Positions 47,710-56,205 of a DNA stretch of 64,000 nt are shown piece after piece (within the stretch, counting starts at the first letter, position 1; each line of letters starts with the position of its first letter). The translations under genes were made by a program, and so were the position numbers. The stretch comes from Amarolinea sp964580725 (GTDB lineage: Bacteria; Chloroflexota; Anaerolineae; SSC4; Amarolineaceae), in contig CAZOLV010000002.1 of assembly GCA_964580725.1 (NCBI GenBank), forward strand, positions 62,001-126,000. Direction: 5' to 3'. The notes below the pieces were generated by a model. It made no database searches. It was given only the letters and a program-made list of their open reading frames with translations, and had not been told where the DNA came from.

Positions 47710-50166
47710 ATGAGACATACCCTGCGCACCCTGCGCATGAAGACGCTGCGCGACCTGTGGGGCAGTCGCGGACGCACGTTGTTGGTCACACTGAGCGTCG
47801 CTATCGGTGTTTTTGGCGTCGGCATGATCGTCGCTGCCTGGGACATCCTGACGAGCGACCTGAATCGGCGCTATGCAGCCATTCAACCGGCGCATGTCGA
47901 AATCAACGTGCCGGCGGGCGTCACACTGGACGATCTGTCCGGTTTGCAGACGCTGCCAGGAGTGACGGCGGTCGAGGGCCGCGCCGTTCTGACCACGCGC
48001 TACCGCAAGAGCGCCGGCGACGCCTGGCAGACAATCGAGATTCTGGCTCTGCCTCACCCGACCGCACAGACCGTCAACCTGATCGAGCCGGCGGCCAATC
48101 CCGCGCCAGGGGCTTCTCTGCGCAAAGCGCCGGGCCTGGCGCAGCCAACCGCCGCCGGCTGGCCTCCTGGGCGCAACCAGATCATCATCGAACGCGCCGC
48201 CCTGGCCGACATGGGCGTCGCCGTGGGCGACACGCTTTTCGTGGACGCCGCTGGCGGCGTCGTTCCCCTGTCAATCGCCGGCCTGGCGCATCAGCAGGAC
48301 GATGTGGTCTCCGAAGTCAAGGGCAACCCGACGGCGCTGGTCAGCCTGGACGTGATGGCGCGCCTGGCTGGCCATGATCGCCTCGACACGATCTATCTGC
48401 GCACGACCGACCTGGCACAAAAGGCCGCCGTGGCCGACGCCGCACGAGCGCAGCTCGAGCGCGCCGGTTACAGCATAGGCCGCGTCACGCTGCGCGACCC
48501 GGCCGTGCATCCGGCGCAGGATGTTTTCGACGTGCTCTTGATGGTGATGGGGATCATGGCTGCCCTCTCACTGGCGCTCAGCGGGTTTTTGGTAACCAAC
48601 ACCATCAGCGCGTTGGTCACGCAGCAGATTGGCCAAATCGGCGCGCTGAAAGCGATTGGCGCCGACCGCTGGATCGTGCTGCGCGCCTACGGGCTGACCG
48701 TCCTGGCCTATGGACTGCTCGGCGCGCTCATTGCGACACCGCTGGCCTCGCGCGCCGGCTATCGCCTGGCCCTCTACCTGGCCAGCCAGATCAATCTCGA
48801 TCTTCTTCCCTACCGGCTTTCGCCCCCTGCGTTGCTCGTGATGACGTTGGTGGGCCTGTGCACACCCCTGTTGGCTGCGGCCAAACCGCTGTGGCAAGGC
48901 GCCGGCATTACAGTGCGCCAGGCGATCAGCAGTTACGGCCTGGGCGGAGGCAGCGGGCAGCATATGCTCAGCCAGGCGCTCAGCCAGGCGTTGAGCCGGG
49001 CGCCTGGACTGCCCCGTCTGTGGACGCTGGCGTTGCGCAACGCCGTGCGGATGCCGGGCCGGCTGGCCCTCACGCTCGTCACCCTGGCGTTGGGCGGGGC
49101 CATGTTCATCGCTGTGCTCAGCGTCAACCGCTCTTTCGGCCTCACCATTGACAACCTGATGGAAGGCCAGTACGGCATGGATGCGCTGATCGGGTTTCAG
49201 CAGGAGCAGCGCAGCAGCCAGGTCGTGGCGCTGGCCGCAACGCACAGCGAGACGGCGCATGCCGAGGCCTGGTACTTCGGCCAGGCCGCCATGACGCTGG
49301 CATCGGGCCAGGAGATCCAGGTTCTGGTGCAGGCCGGGCCGCACGACACGCAGCTCTATCGCCCCCGCCTGCAGACCGGGCGTTGGCTGCAAGCCGGCGA
49401 CGGCAACGCCCTGGTGGTCAACCGCAAATGGGCCACGCAGGAGGGTGTCCGTTTGGGCGATGTGGTGACGCTCGATCTGGGCGGCGATCTGCCGGTGAGT
49501 GAATGGGTCGTTGTCGGCATCAACCAGGACCTGGTGCAACAACAGACATCGGTTTTCGTGCCGTTGGAGAGTTTGGACCGGCTTCTGCAACGCACCGACC
49601 GCACGCTGACGATGGAAGTGGCCTACACGCGGCACGATCTGGCCAGCCAGGAGCGCATCACCGCCGAGCTGACAGCGCTGCTGACCGGTAACGGCGCCGA
49701 AGTCTTCTCGACACAGGTCATGGGGCAGATCAAGCGTCAAGTCACCAGCCTCTACCGCATCCTGGTCATCTTTCTGCTGGTCATGTCCGGGTTGACGGCG
49801 CTGGTGGGCGGCATCGGGTTGATGGGGATGATGAGCATCGTCGTGTTGGAGCGCAGCAAAGAGATCGGCGTCATGCGCGCTATCGGCGCCGATACGCGCG
49901 CCATCGTGACGATCTTTTGGGGCGAAAGCATCGTTGTGACGCTGCTCAGTTTCGTCCTGGCGACGGCGCTGAGCGTCCCCCTGTCGCATTTTCTGAGCCG
50001 TGCGGTCGGCATGGCGTTCATTCGCACGCCGCTCGACTTTGCCTACGCCTTGGGCGGCATCGGTCAATGGCTGGCGCTGGTGATGGTCATCGGGACGGTG
50101 GCCAGCATCGCCCCCGCACTGCACGCCGCACGCTTGAGCGTACGCGAGAGTTTGAGCTACGAATAG
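47710..50166 (+). CDS. ABC transporter permease, FtsX/MacB-like, duplicated form
   Basis: ATG 47710 follows GAGGA at 10 nt. The product is 818 residues. It has an N-terminal helix (LLVTLSVAIGVFGVGMIVAA), an extracytoplasmic domain, and three helices of the first FtsX unit (with GALKAIGADRWIVLRAYG). A second N-terminal helix (LALTLVTLALGGAMFIAVL), second periplasmic domain and second FtsX unit (ERSKEIGVMRAIGADTRAIV) follow. This eight- to ten-helix double layout is typical of the DUF214/FtsX-like permeases that move lipids, peptides or macrolides. It is paired with the ATPase and the adaptor encoded on either side. Confidence 0.93.
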   Translation: MRHTLRTLRMKTLRDLWGSRGRTLLVTLSVAIGVFGVGMIVAAWDILTSDLNRRYAAIQPAHVEINVPAGVTLDDLSGLQTLPGVTAVEGRAVLTTRYRKSAGDAWQTIEILALPHPTAQTVNLIEPAANPAPGASLRKAPGLAQPTAAGWPPGRNQIIIERAALADMGVAVGDTLFVDAAGGVVPLSIAGLAHQQDDVVSEVKGNPTALVSLDVMARLAGHDRLDTIYLRTTDLAQKAAVADAARAQLERAGYSIGRVTLRDPAVHPAQDVFDVLLMVMGIMAALSLALSGFLVTNTISALVTQQIGQIGALKAIGADRWIVLRAYGLTVLAYGLLGALIATPLASRAGYRLALYLASQINLDLLPYRLSPPALLVMTLVGLCTPLLAAAKPLWQGAGITVRQAISSYGLGGGSGQHMLSQALSQALSRAPGLPRLWTLALRNAVRMPGRLALTLVTLALGGAMFIAVLSVNRSFGLTIDNLMEGQYGMDALIGFQQEQRSSQVVALAATHSETAHAEAWYFGQAAMTLASGQEIQVLVQAGPHDTQLYRPRLQTGRWLQAGDGNALVVNRKWATQEGVRLGDVVTLDLGGDLPVSEWVVVGINQDLVQQQTSVFVPLESLDRLLQRTDRTLTMEVAYTRHDLASQERITAELTALLTGNGAEVFSTQVMGQIKRQVTSLYRILVIFLLVMSGLTALVGGIGLMGMMSIVVLERSKEIGVMRAIGADTRAIVTIFWGESIVVTLLSFVLATALSVPLSHFLSRAVGMAFIRTPLDFAYALGGIGQWLALVMVIGTVASIAPALHAARLSVRESLSYE

Positions 50167-50220
50167 GCAACAACCCGCCGCCCATGCCGGCGGCGCGCAA
50201 GGGTCAAGGAGTGAAATCGG

Positions 50221-51528
50221 ATGAATCTGATGAATCGCAAAGCAATCGTTGGTTTTCTGTTGATGGCGCTGATCGTTGGCGCCGCCGTTTGGCTGGCCGG
50301 CGAAAGGCGGCCGGCGGCCGCCCAGGCGGCGGCCGTTGCACAACCGCCCATCCCCGTTACACCGGCGGCGCAGGTGTCGGCTGACGGCTACGTGACGCCG
50401 GCGCGCCATGCCGTGCTGAGCGCCGCAGTTCCTGGCCGGGTGACCCAGGTGCACGTCGTCGAGGGGCAGGCCGTGGCGGCCGGCGCGCTTGTGGCGACTT
50501 TGGAGAACAAGGCGCAGCAGGCCAGTGTGGCGCAGGCGCAGGCCAACCTGGCGCAGGCCCAGGCCTGGCTGGCGCAGATCAAGGCGGGCGCCCGGCCCGA
50601 AGAAATCGCCCAGGCCGCCGCGGCGGTGACGGCGGCGCAGGCGCGGCTCGAACGGCTGCAACATTCACCCACACCGGAACAGGTCGCCAGCGCCCAGGCG
50701 GCGGTCGCCGTGGCGCAGGCCAACCTGGCGCGGGCGCAGGCCGGCCCGACGCCGGAACAGCTCAACGCGGCGGAGGCAGTCGTGCAGGCCGCCGCCGCCG
50801 CCGTCGAACAGGCGCAGGCGGCCTACGACAAGGTGACCTGGCGCAGCGATGTGGCTGCGCTGCCGCAATCGGTTCAGTTACAGCAGGCAACCATCGAGTA
50901 TGAACGGGCGGCCGCCAGCTATCGCAACCTGGCCGCTGGCGCCACCGCTGCCGAGATTGAGGTCTACCGCCAGCAGGCAGTGCAGGCGCAGGCGGCGCTG
51001 GCCGAGGTGCAGGCGGGAGCGCATCCGGCGGAGCTTGCGGCGGCCGAGGCCGAATTGGCGCGGGCGCAGGCCAGCCTGGCGCAGGTGCGCGCCGGCGCCC
51101 GCGTCGAGGAAATTGCCGCCGCCCAGGCGCAAGCGGAGGCGGCCGAGGCCGAATTGGCGCGGGTGCAGGCCAGCCTGGAATTGACGCTGGTGCGCGCCCC
51201 GTTCGCTGGCGTGGTGAGCGCACTCGAGGCGACGGCGGGCGAGTATGTGGCGCCGGGCCAGCCGCTGGCCTGGTTGGGCGATGCGGAGACATGGCTGGTG
51301 GAAACCGACAATCTGAGCGAACTCGATGTCTTCGAACTGGCGCCCGGCGATCGGGTCATCGTCACGTTCGACGCCTGGCCAGGCCAGACGGTGGGCGGTA
51401 CGGTGCAGCAGATCCAGCCGGTGGGTCAGCTCAAGCGCGGGACGGTCACCTTCCAAGTCACGGTGACGCTCGACGAGACCGATCTGCCGCTCTACTGGGG
51501 GCTAACGGCGCTCGTGACCAAACCGTGA
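50221..51528 (+). CDS. Membrane-fusion (HlyD/MacA-like) adaptor with long Ala/Gln-rich coiled coil
   Basis: AAGGAG lies 9-10 nt before ATG 50221. The product is 435 residues. A single N-terminal helix (AIVGFLLMALIVGAAVWLAG) is followed by the first lipoyl half (HAVLSAAVPGRVTQVHVVEG). A coiled-coil hairpin of about 210 residues, very rich in Ala, Gln and Glu, has repeated AGPTPEQ/AGARPEE/AGAHPAEL elements. The second lipoyl half (LVRAPFAGVVSALEATAGEY) and a beta-barrel domain close the protein. It would link the MacB-like permease to an outer partner or the cell wall. The lineage may have one or two membranes, so the distal partner is unclear. Confidence 0.92.
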   Translation: MNLMNRKAIVGFLLMALIVGAAVWLAGERRPAAAQAAAVAQPPIPVTPAAQVSADGYVTPARHAVLSAAVPGRVTQVHVVEGQAVAAGALVATLENKAQQASVAQAQANLAQAQAWLAQIKAGARPEEIAQAAAAVTAAQARLERLQHSPTPEQVASAQAAVAVAQANLARAQAGPTPEQLNAAEAVVQAAAAAVEQAQAAYDKVTWRSDVAALPQSVQLQQATIEYERAAASYRNLAAGATAAEIEVYRQQAVQAQAALAEVQAGAHPAELAAAEAELARAQASLAQVRAGARVEEIAAAQAQAEAAEAELARVQASLELTLVRAPFAGVVSALEATAGEYVAPGQPLAWLGDAETWLVETDNLSELDVFELAPGDRVIVTFDAWPGQTVGGTVQQIQPVGQLKRGTVTFQVTVTLDETDLPLYWGLTALVTKP

Positions 51529-51584
51529 CGCCAGCACTCCAGGCTTGCGTCGCGCCGGCAGGCTGCGCAAGCCCGCCGAGGCTG

Positions 51585-51613
51585 TTGTCGTGATGGGCGG
51601 TCTGTGGTATACT
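51585..51613 (+). promoter_or_regulatory. Promoter of the heterodimeric ABC exporter genes
   Basis: TTGTCG (51585-51590) and TATACT (51608-51613) lie 17 bp apart. The leader to GTG 51654 is about 35 nt. Confidence 0.6.
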
Positions 51614-51653
51614 CCGTCAGCAATCGAGAACAGCCCCGGCAAGGATATGTGGC

Positions 51654-53408
51654 GTGAACAAGCGTGAGTTCAAGCTAGAAAACGAATTCTCCTATGATCG
51701 CGGCGGGCCGTTGCGTTGGATCATGTCGCACCAGATGCGTTATCTCTGGTTTCCACTCCTGGCGATCGCGGCGGCCACCCTCAACAACTTCTTCTACAGC
51801 AACATCCAACTGCAGGTGGGGCGCGGCTTCGATGTCATCGCAACGCCCGGCTGGCAGATGCCGGCGCTCGGCGCATTGGCGCTGGTGATCGTCGGTTCGG
51901 CCTTTGGCCAGGGCATCACCGGCATGATTCGTAACTATGCGGTGGAATTTCTGGCGCAGCGTGTCGAGCGCGATGCGCGCGACGAGTTGTACGTCAGCCT
52001 GTTGGGCAAAAGCCAGACCTTCCACGGGCGCCAACGCATCGGCGACATCATGGCGCGGGCCACGAATGATGTGCATACACTCAACCTGATGTTCAGCCCT
52101 GGCGTCATGCTGATCACCGATTCGGCCATGGCTGTGGTGGTTCCCATCGTGTTGATTGCCCGCCTGCAGCCAACGCTGCTGCTGACCCCTGTGCTCTTCT
52201 TGATTGCGCTGGCGGTGACGATCCTCGATTACAACCGCCGGCTGAGTCCGGTCAGCCTGGCAATGCGCGATCAGTTCGGCGTGTTGAACGCCGGCCTGGC
52301 CGAAGCGATCACCGGCATCGAGGTGGTCAAGGCGAACGTGCAGGAGCGTTACGAGTGGGAGAAGTTCACGCACAATGCCCGCGTCTACCGCGACTACTTC
52401 GTGCGTCAGGGTGAGATTCAGGCGCGCTATTTGCCCATGTTGATGTTCAGCCTCTTCTGGGCGGCCGCCTTCGTGCACGGGATGCTGCTCTGGCGGGCGG
52501 GCGTCATCACCCTCGGCCAGGCGATCAGCTTCATCGGCATCTTCAGCACCTTGCGGTTTCCCACGTTCATCTCGATCTTCAGCTTCAACCTGGTGCAGTT
52601 GGGCATTGCCAGCGCCCGCCGCATCTTGGCGCTCATCAACAGTGAAACCGATTTGGACGAGAACAGCGCCGGCGTCGCACAGCCGATCCAGGGCGAGGTG
52701 GTTTTCGAGAATGTCAGTTTCTCCTACGATGGTCAGCCGGTTCTGAAGAACATTAGCTTCAGGGCGCGCCCCGGCGAAACGGTGGCCATCGTGGGGCAGA
52801 CCGGTTCGGGCAAAACGACGCTGACGCGCCTGATCAACCGCATCTTCGACGTGGATGAGGGTCGTGTGCTGGTGGACGGCATTGATGTGCGCGAGTGGAG
52901 CCTGGAGGCGCTGCGTTCGCAGATTTCCACCATCGAGCAGGATGTCTTTCTCTTTTCGCGCAGTCTGGCCGAAAACATCGCCTTTGGCCAGAACGACGCC
53001 AGCCAGCAGGCCATCGAGCAGGCAGCGCATGAGGCGCAGGCGCACCAGTTCATCATCGGTTTCGAGCAAGGGTATCGCACCGAGGTGGGCGAGCGGGGCG
53101 TCACACTATCGGGCGGCCAGCGCCAGCGTATCGCCATCGCCCGTGCGTTTCTGACCGACCCGCGCATCCTGGTTCTGGACGACAGCACGAGTGCGATTGA
53201 CAGCGCCACCGAGGATCAGATTCAGCAGGCGATGCGCCGCATCAGCCGGCAGCGCACCACTTTTCTGATCACGCACCGCCTCAGCCAGATCCGATGGGCC
53301 GATCGCATCCTGGTGCTGCGCCGCGGTGAGCTGGTGGATCAGGGCGCACACGAAGATCTACTGGCCCGCAGCGCCGACTACCGGCGCATCTTTGCCAGGT
53401 ATGAGTGA
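51654..53408 (+). CDS. ABC exporter half-transporter with degenerate catalytic site (TM287/BmrC-like)
   Basis: GTG 51654 is chosen for AAGGA at 8 nt. The overlapping ATG frame stops at once. The product is 584 residues with a six-helix exporter domain and then an ATPase: Walker A VGQTGSGKTTL (about 378-388), signature LSGGQRQRIAIARA, Walker B LVLDDSTSAID. The catalytic Glu after Walker B is Asp. That is the mark of the non-hydrolysing site in heterodimeric exporters such as TM287/288 and BmrCD, whose other subunit keeps Glu. The partner is the gene at 54152. Together they probably export drugs or lipids. Confidence 0.94.
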   Translation: MNKREFKLENEFSYDRGGPLRWIMSHQMRYLWFPLLAIAAATLNNFFYSNIQLQVGRGFDVIATPGWQMPALGALALVIVGSAFGQGITGMIRNYAVEFLAQRVERDARDELYVSLLGKSQTFHGRQRIGDIMARATNDVHTLNLMFSPGVMLITDSAMAVVVPIVLIARLQPTLLLTPVLFLIALAVTILDYNRRLSPVSLAMRDQFGVLNAGLAEAITGIEVVKANVQERYEWEKFTHNARVYRDYFVRQGEIQARYLPMLMFSLFWAAAFVHGMLLWRAGVITLGQAISFIGIFSTLRFPTFISIFSFNLVQLGIASARRILALINSETDLDENSAGVAQPIQGEVVFENVSFSYDGQPVLKNISFRARPGETVAIVGQTGSGKTTLTRLINRIFDVDEGRVLVDGIDVREWSLEALRSQISTIEQDVFLFSRSLAENIAFGQNDASQQAIEQAAHEAQAHQFIIGFEQGYRTEVGERGVTLSGGQRQRIAIARAFLTDPRILVLDDSTSAIDSATEDQIQQAMRRISRQRTTFLITHRLSQIRWADRILVLRRGELVDQGAHEDLLARSADYRRIFARYE

Positions 53409-54084
53409 TGTATTGCCCAGCGGAAGGACGTGGTATGGCCATCAGGCTTTCAGGACGAACGCAAGAGAGTGCGCAAGCAATTCGAGAGCTTGCCACCTTC
53501 TTGGAGAACTACGGCGAGGTGACCGACACATCACCAATGACTTGGACGCAACCAGTTATCGCCAGCATGTCGAGCAGATCTGGGCACAGCCTGCCGTCGA
53601 GGAAATCTATGTTGATGAGGCGGTCTACATACCCGACAGCTTGCCAGCGCCAGATCGGCGCACTGGCCAGGTGGTGCGGGTGGTCCGTGACACTGCTCAG
53701 AGTCGTCTTGTGAAGACTCTTTACGACTACAAATGCCAGGTTTGCGCGTGCACAGCCTATTCAACCAGACTGCGTAATCGCTACGACTGCGAAGCCCATC
53801 ATGTCCAACCCCTGGGCAGATATGGCGGCCCGGACCATCTGAGCAACCTGCTGGCGCTTTGCCCAAACCACCACTGCATGATGGATTTGGGCATTCTCGC
53901 GATCCAGCCGTCTACGCTTGAAATCATGACTTCATCGGAACTTGAGCCGAGTCGAGGTCACAGATTGCTGGTTCATCGCGATCATGGCCTGAACCAGAAG
54001 TATCTACTGTTTCACCTGAGCAAGATTTGCGCGGGTGAAGTGAATGCGCGTGAATTGCCGTTGACTGCAACATCCGTTTCATAG
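53401..54084 (+). CDS. HNH endonuclease
   Basis: The start is uncertain. ATG 53401 overlaps the end of the ABC gene by 8 bp, and the first 45 or so residues are Cys-rich and unconvincing, so a frameshift near the 5' end is possible. The rest is clear. From about DATSYRQHVEQIWAQPAVEE onward it reads as protein, with a zinc-supported HNH core: YDYKCQVCACTAY (CxxC), the catalytic HH in YDCEAHHVQPLGRYGGPD, LSNLLALCPNHHCMMD. Such nucleases occur in restriction, mobile introns and DNA repair. It lies between two halves of one exporter and is lower in GC, which suggests insertion of a foreign gene. Confidence 0.8.
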   Translation: MSDVLPSGRTWYGHQAFRTNARECASNSRACHLLGELRRGDRHITNDLDATSYRQHVEQIWAQPAVEEIYVDEAVYIPDSLPAPDRRTGQVVRVVRDTAQSRLVKTLYDYKCQVCACTAYSTRLRNRYDCEAHHVQPLGRYGGPDHLSNLLALCPNHHCMMDLGILAIQPSTLEIMTSSELEPSRGHRLLVHRDHGLNQKYLLFHLSKICAGEVNARELPLTATSVS

Positions 54085-54151
54085 GGTCATCGGTTGCGAG
54101 ACATTTCTGACTTGCCGTTCGGCCTGGCGACTTAGTGGGTGATCTATCTCT

Positions 54152-55969
54152 ATGGGCTTCATTCTTGACGGCCTCGACAGCGAGGCGTATGACCGTAATT
54201 ACAGCGACCGCGAGTTGATCCGGCGCATCGTCAGCTACTTCCGGCCGTATGCGCGGCAAATGGGGCTGACGGCGTTGGCGCTGACCCTTAATTCGGCGGC
54301 GGGCAGCGCCGGGCCGATCATCATCGCCGGCGCGATCGATGGCCTGGCGCGGGGGTTCACTACCGAGAAGCTGCTGCTCTTTGCCGTCGGCGTCCTCCTG
54401 ATTGGCGTTGCCGCCTGGGTGTTCAACTACATCCAGCAGCTCGTGACGGCACGTGTGGTCGGCAATGTCGTGCTCAAGCTGCGCCAGGATGTCTTCGACG
54501 CCACGATCCAGCACGACATGTCGTTCTACGATGAACACCCATCGGGCAAGGTCGTCAGCCGCGTCACCTCCGATACGCAGGACTTCTCCGAAGTGGTGAC
54601 GCTGACCACCAACCTCTTCAGCCAGGTGTTGGTCGTCCTCTTCCTGGCCGTCTGGCTGCTGCGGCTGGAACCCCGCCTGACGCTGCTGCTCTTTGGCATG
54701 GCGCCGATCGCAATCGTCATTGCGCTCAGTTTTCGCCGCCTGGCGCGCCAGGTGACACAGCGCGCCCGCCGGGTCACGGCCAAAATCAATGCACAGATTC
54801 AGGAATCCATCAGCGGCATCATGGTTGCCAAGAGTTTCCGCCAGGAACCGGCCCTCTACGCCACCTTCGACGCCAACAACCGCCAGGCCTATCGGGTTGG
54901 TCTCTTCCGCGGCCTGACGCTCAACACCATCTTCCCGATCATGGGCATCTCGTCCGGTCTGAGCGTGGCGCTGCTCTTCTACCTGGGCGGTCAGGCGACG
55001 CGCACGGGCGCCGTCACGCCGGGTAACTGGTACCTGTTCATGCAGGCGGTCGGTTTCTTCTGGTGGCCGTTGATCAACATCGCATCCTTCTGGAGCCAGT
55101 TCCAGGATGGACTTTCGGCCGCCGAACGCGTCTTCGCCCTGATTGACGCCGCCCCCAAAGTCATCCAAACCGATACACAGCCCATTCCGCAGATCGAAGG
55201 CGCCATCGAGTTTCGTGACGTGCGCTTCACCTACACCGGCGCCGAAACAGTTCTGCCGGCCTTCTCGCTCGCCATCCGCCCGCGTGAAACAGTGGCGCTG
55301 GTCGGCCATACCGGCGCCGGCAAGAGCAGTATCGCCAAGCTGATCACGCGCTTCTACGAATTTCAGGGCGGCCATCTGCTGGTGGATGGGCGCAACATTC
55401 GCTCTTTCGACCTGAGCAGCTATCGCCGGCACATCGGCCTGGTGCCGCAAGAGCCTTTCCTCTTCTCAGGCACGGTGGCCGACAACATCCGCTACAGTCA
55501 CCCCGACGCTTCTGATGAGGATGTGCTGCGCGCCGCCAGAGGCATCAGCCGCGGCGATTGGCTGGACGATCTGCCGCAGGGGCTGCAAAGCGATGTGGGC
55601 GAACGCGGAGCCAATCTCTCGATGGGGCAACGGCAGTTGGTGGCCCTGGCGCGCGTCCTGCTCAAGGACCCCGCCATCTTCATCCTGGACGAAGCAACCG
55701 CCAGCGTTGACCCGTTTACCGAAGCACAGATTCAAGAGGGATTGGAAACGATCATGGCGGAGCGCACCGCCATCGTGATTGCCCACCGCCTCTCCACGGT
55801 CAAACATGCGGACCGCATCATCGTGATGCGCCTGGGCGAAATCATCGAGGAAGGGCGTCACGACGACCTGATGCAGCGCGGCGGGCACTACGCCGAACTA
55901 TACAATACCTACTTCCGGCATCAGTCGCTGGCCTACATCGAGCAGGCGAAGGACCGCATGGCGGCCTGA
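54152..55969 (+). CDS. ABC exporter half-transporter with intact catalytic site (TM288/BmrD-like)
   Basis: The product is 605 residues. Six membrane helices precede an ATPase with Walker A VGHTGAGKSSI (about 384-394), the altered signature LSMGQRQLVALARV, Walker B IFILDEATASVD with the catalytic Glu present, and the H-loop IVIAHRLSTV. The combination of intact Walker B Glu and a non-standard signature mirrors the partner at 51654, so one canonical and one degenerate site would form in the heterodimer. The HNH gene separates the two halves by about 740 bp. A strong terminator follows at 56146. Confidence 0.94.
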   Translation: MGFILDGLDSEAYDRNYSDRELIRRIVSYFRPYARQMGLTALALTLNSAAGSAGPIIIAGAIDGLARGFTTEKLLLFAVGVLLIGVAAWVFNYIQQLVTARVVGNVVLKLRQDVFDATIQHDMSFYDEHPSGKVVSRVTSDTQDFSEVVTLTTNLFSQVLVVLFLAVWLLRLEPRLTLLLFGMAPIAIVIALSFRRLARQVTQRARRVTAKINAQIQESISGIMVAKSFRQEPALYATFDANNRQAYRVGLFRGLTLNTIFPIMGISSGLSVALLFYLGGQATRTGAVTPGNWYLFMQAVGFFWWPLINIASFWSQFQDGLSAAERVFALIDAAPKVIQTDTQPIPQIEGAIEFRDVRFTYTGAETVLPAFSLAIRPRETVALVGHTGAGKSSIAKLITRFYEFQGGHLLVDGRNIRSFDLSSYRRHIGLVPQEPFLFSGTVADNIRYSHPDASDEDVLRAARGISRGDWLDDLPQGLQSDVGERGANLSMGQRQLVALARVLLKDPAIFILDEATASVDPFTEAQIQEGLETIMAERTAIVIAHRLSTVKHADRIIVMRLGEIIEEGRHDDLMQRGGHYAELYNTYFRHQSLAYIEQAKDRMAA

Positions 55970-56015
55970 ACGCCCGCTCATCGTCATTCGAGTCGTAATG
56001 TTGCGATGCAATAAT

Positions 56016-56045
56016 GGAGTCGTGATTGAAATAGATCATGACTCC
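56016..56045. other. Intergenic hairpin
   Basis: GGAGTCGTGAT (56016-56026) and ATCATGACTCC (56035-56045) form an 11-bp stem with one G-U pair and an 8-nt loop. No T-run follows, so it is not a simple terminator. Confidence 0.4.
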
Positions 56046-56145
56046 CGATAGAGAGCTTGATGGGTTTCCGAAGCCTCCCGCACAATGGGCCGGTAGCGAG
56101 CGCTGGCCATGATCTCCTGCAGATAAGCGACAGACACCGAACGAG

Positions 56146-56183
56146 CAAGAGCCGGCCTGGTTCTCAGGCCGGCTCTTGTTTTT
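56146..56183 (+). terminator. Rho-independent terminator after the ABC exporter genes
   Basis: A perfect 14-bp GC-rich stem, CAAGAGCCGGCCTG (56146-56159) and CAGGCCGGCTCTTG (56165-56178), with a 5-nt loop, is followed directly by TTTTT (56179-56183) on the plus strand. It lies between convergent genes, so it ends transcription of the exporter operon before ettA antisense. Confidence 0.9.
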
Positions 56184-56205
56184 GCGAGTAGCCGGCGCCG
56201 CCGGT

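Noticed and set aside
53924..55450. A 508-residue minus-strand frame opposite the second ABC exporter half
   Set aside because: The plus-strand exporter has six helices and a complete ATPase. The antisense translation has none.
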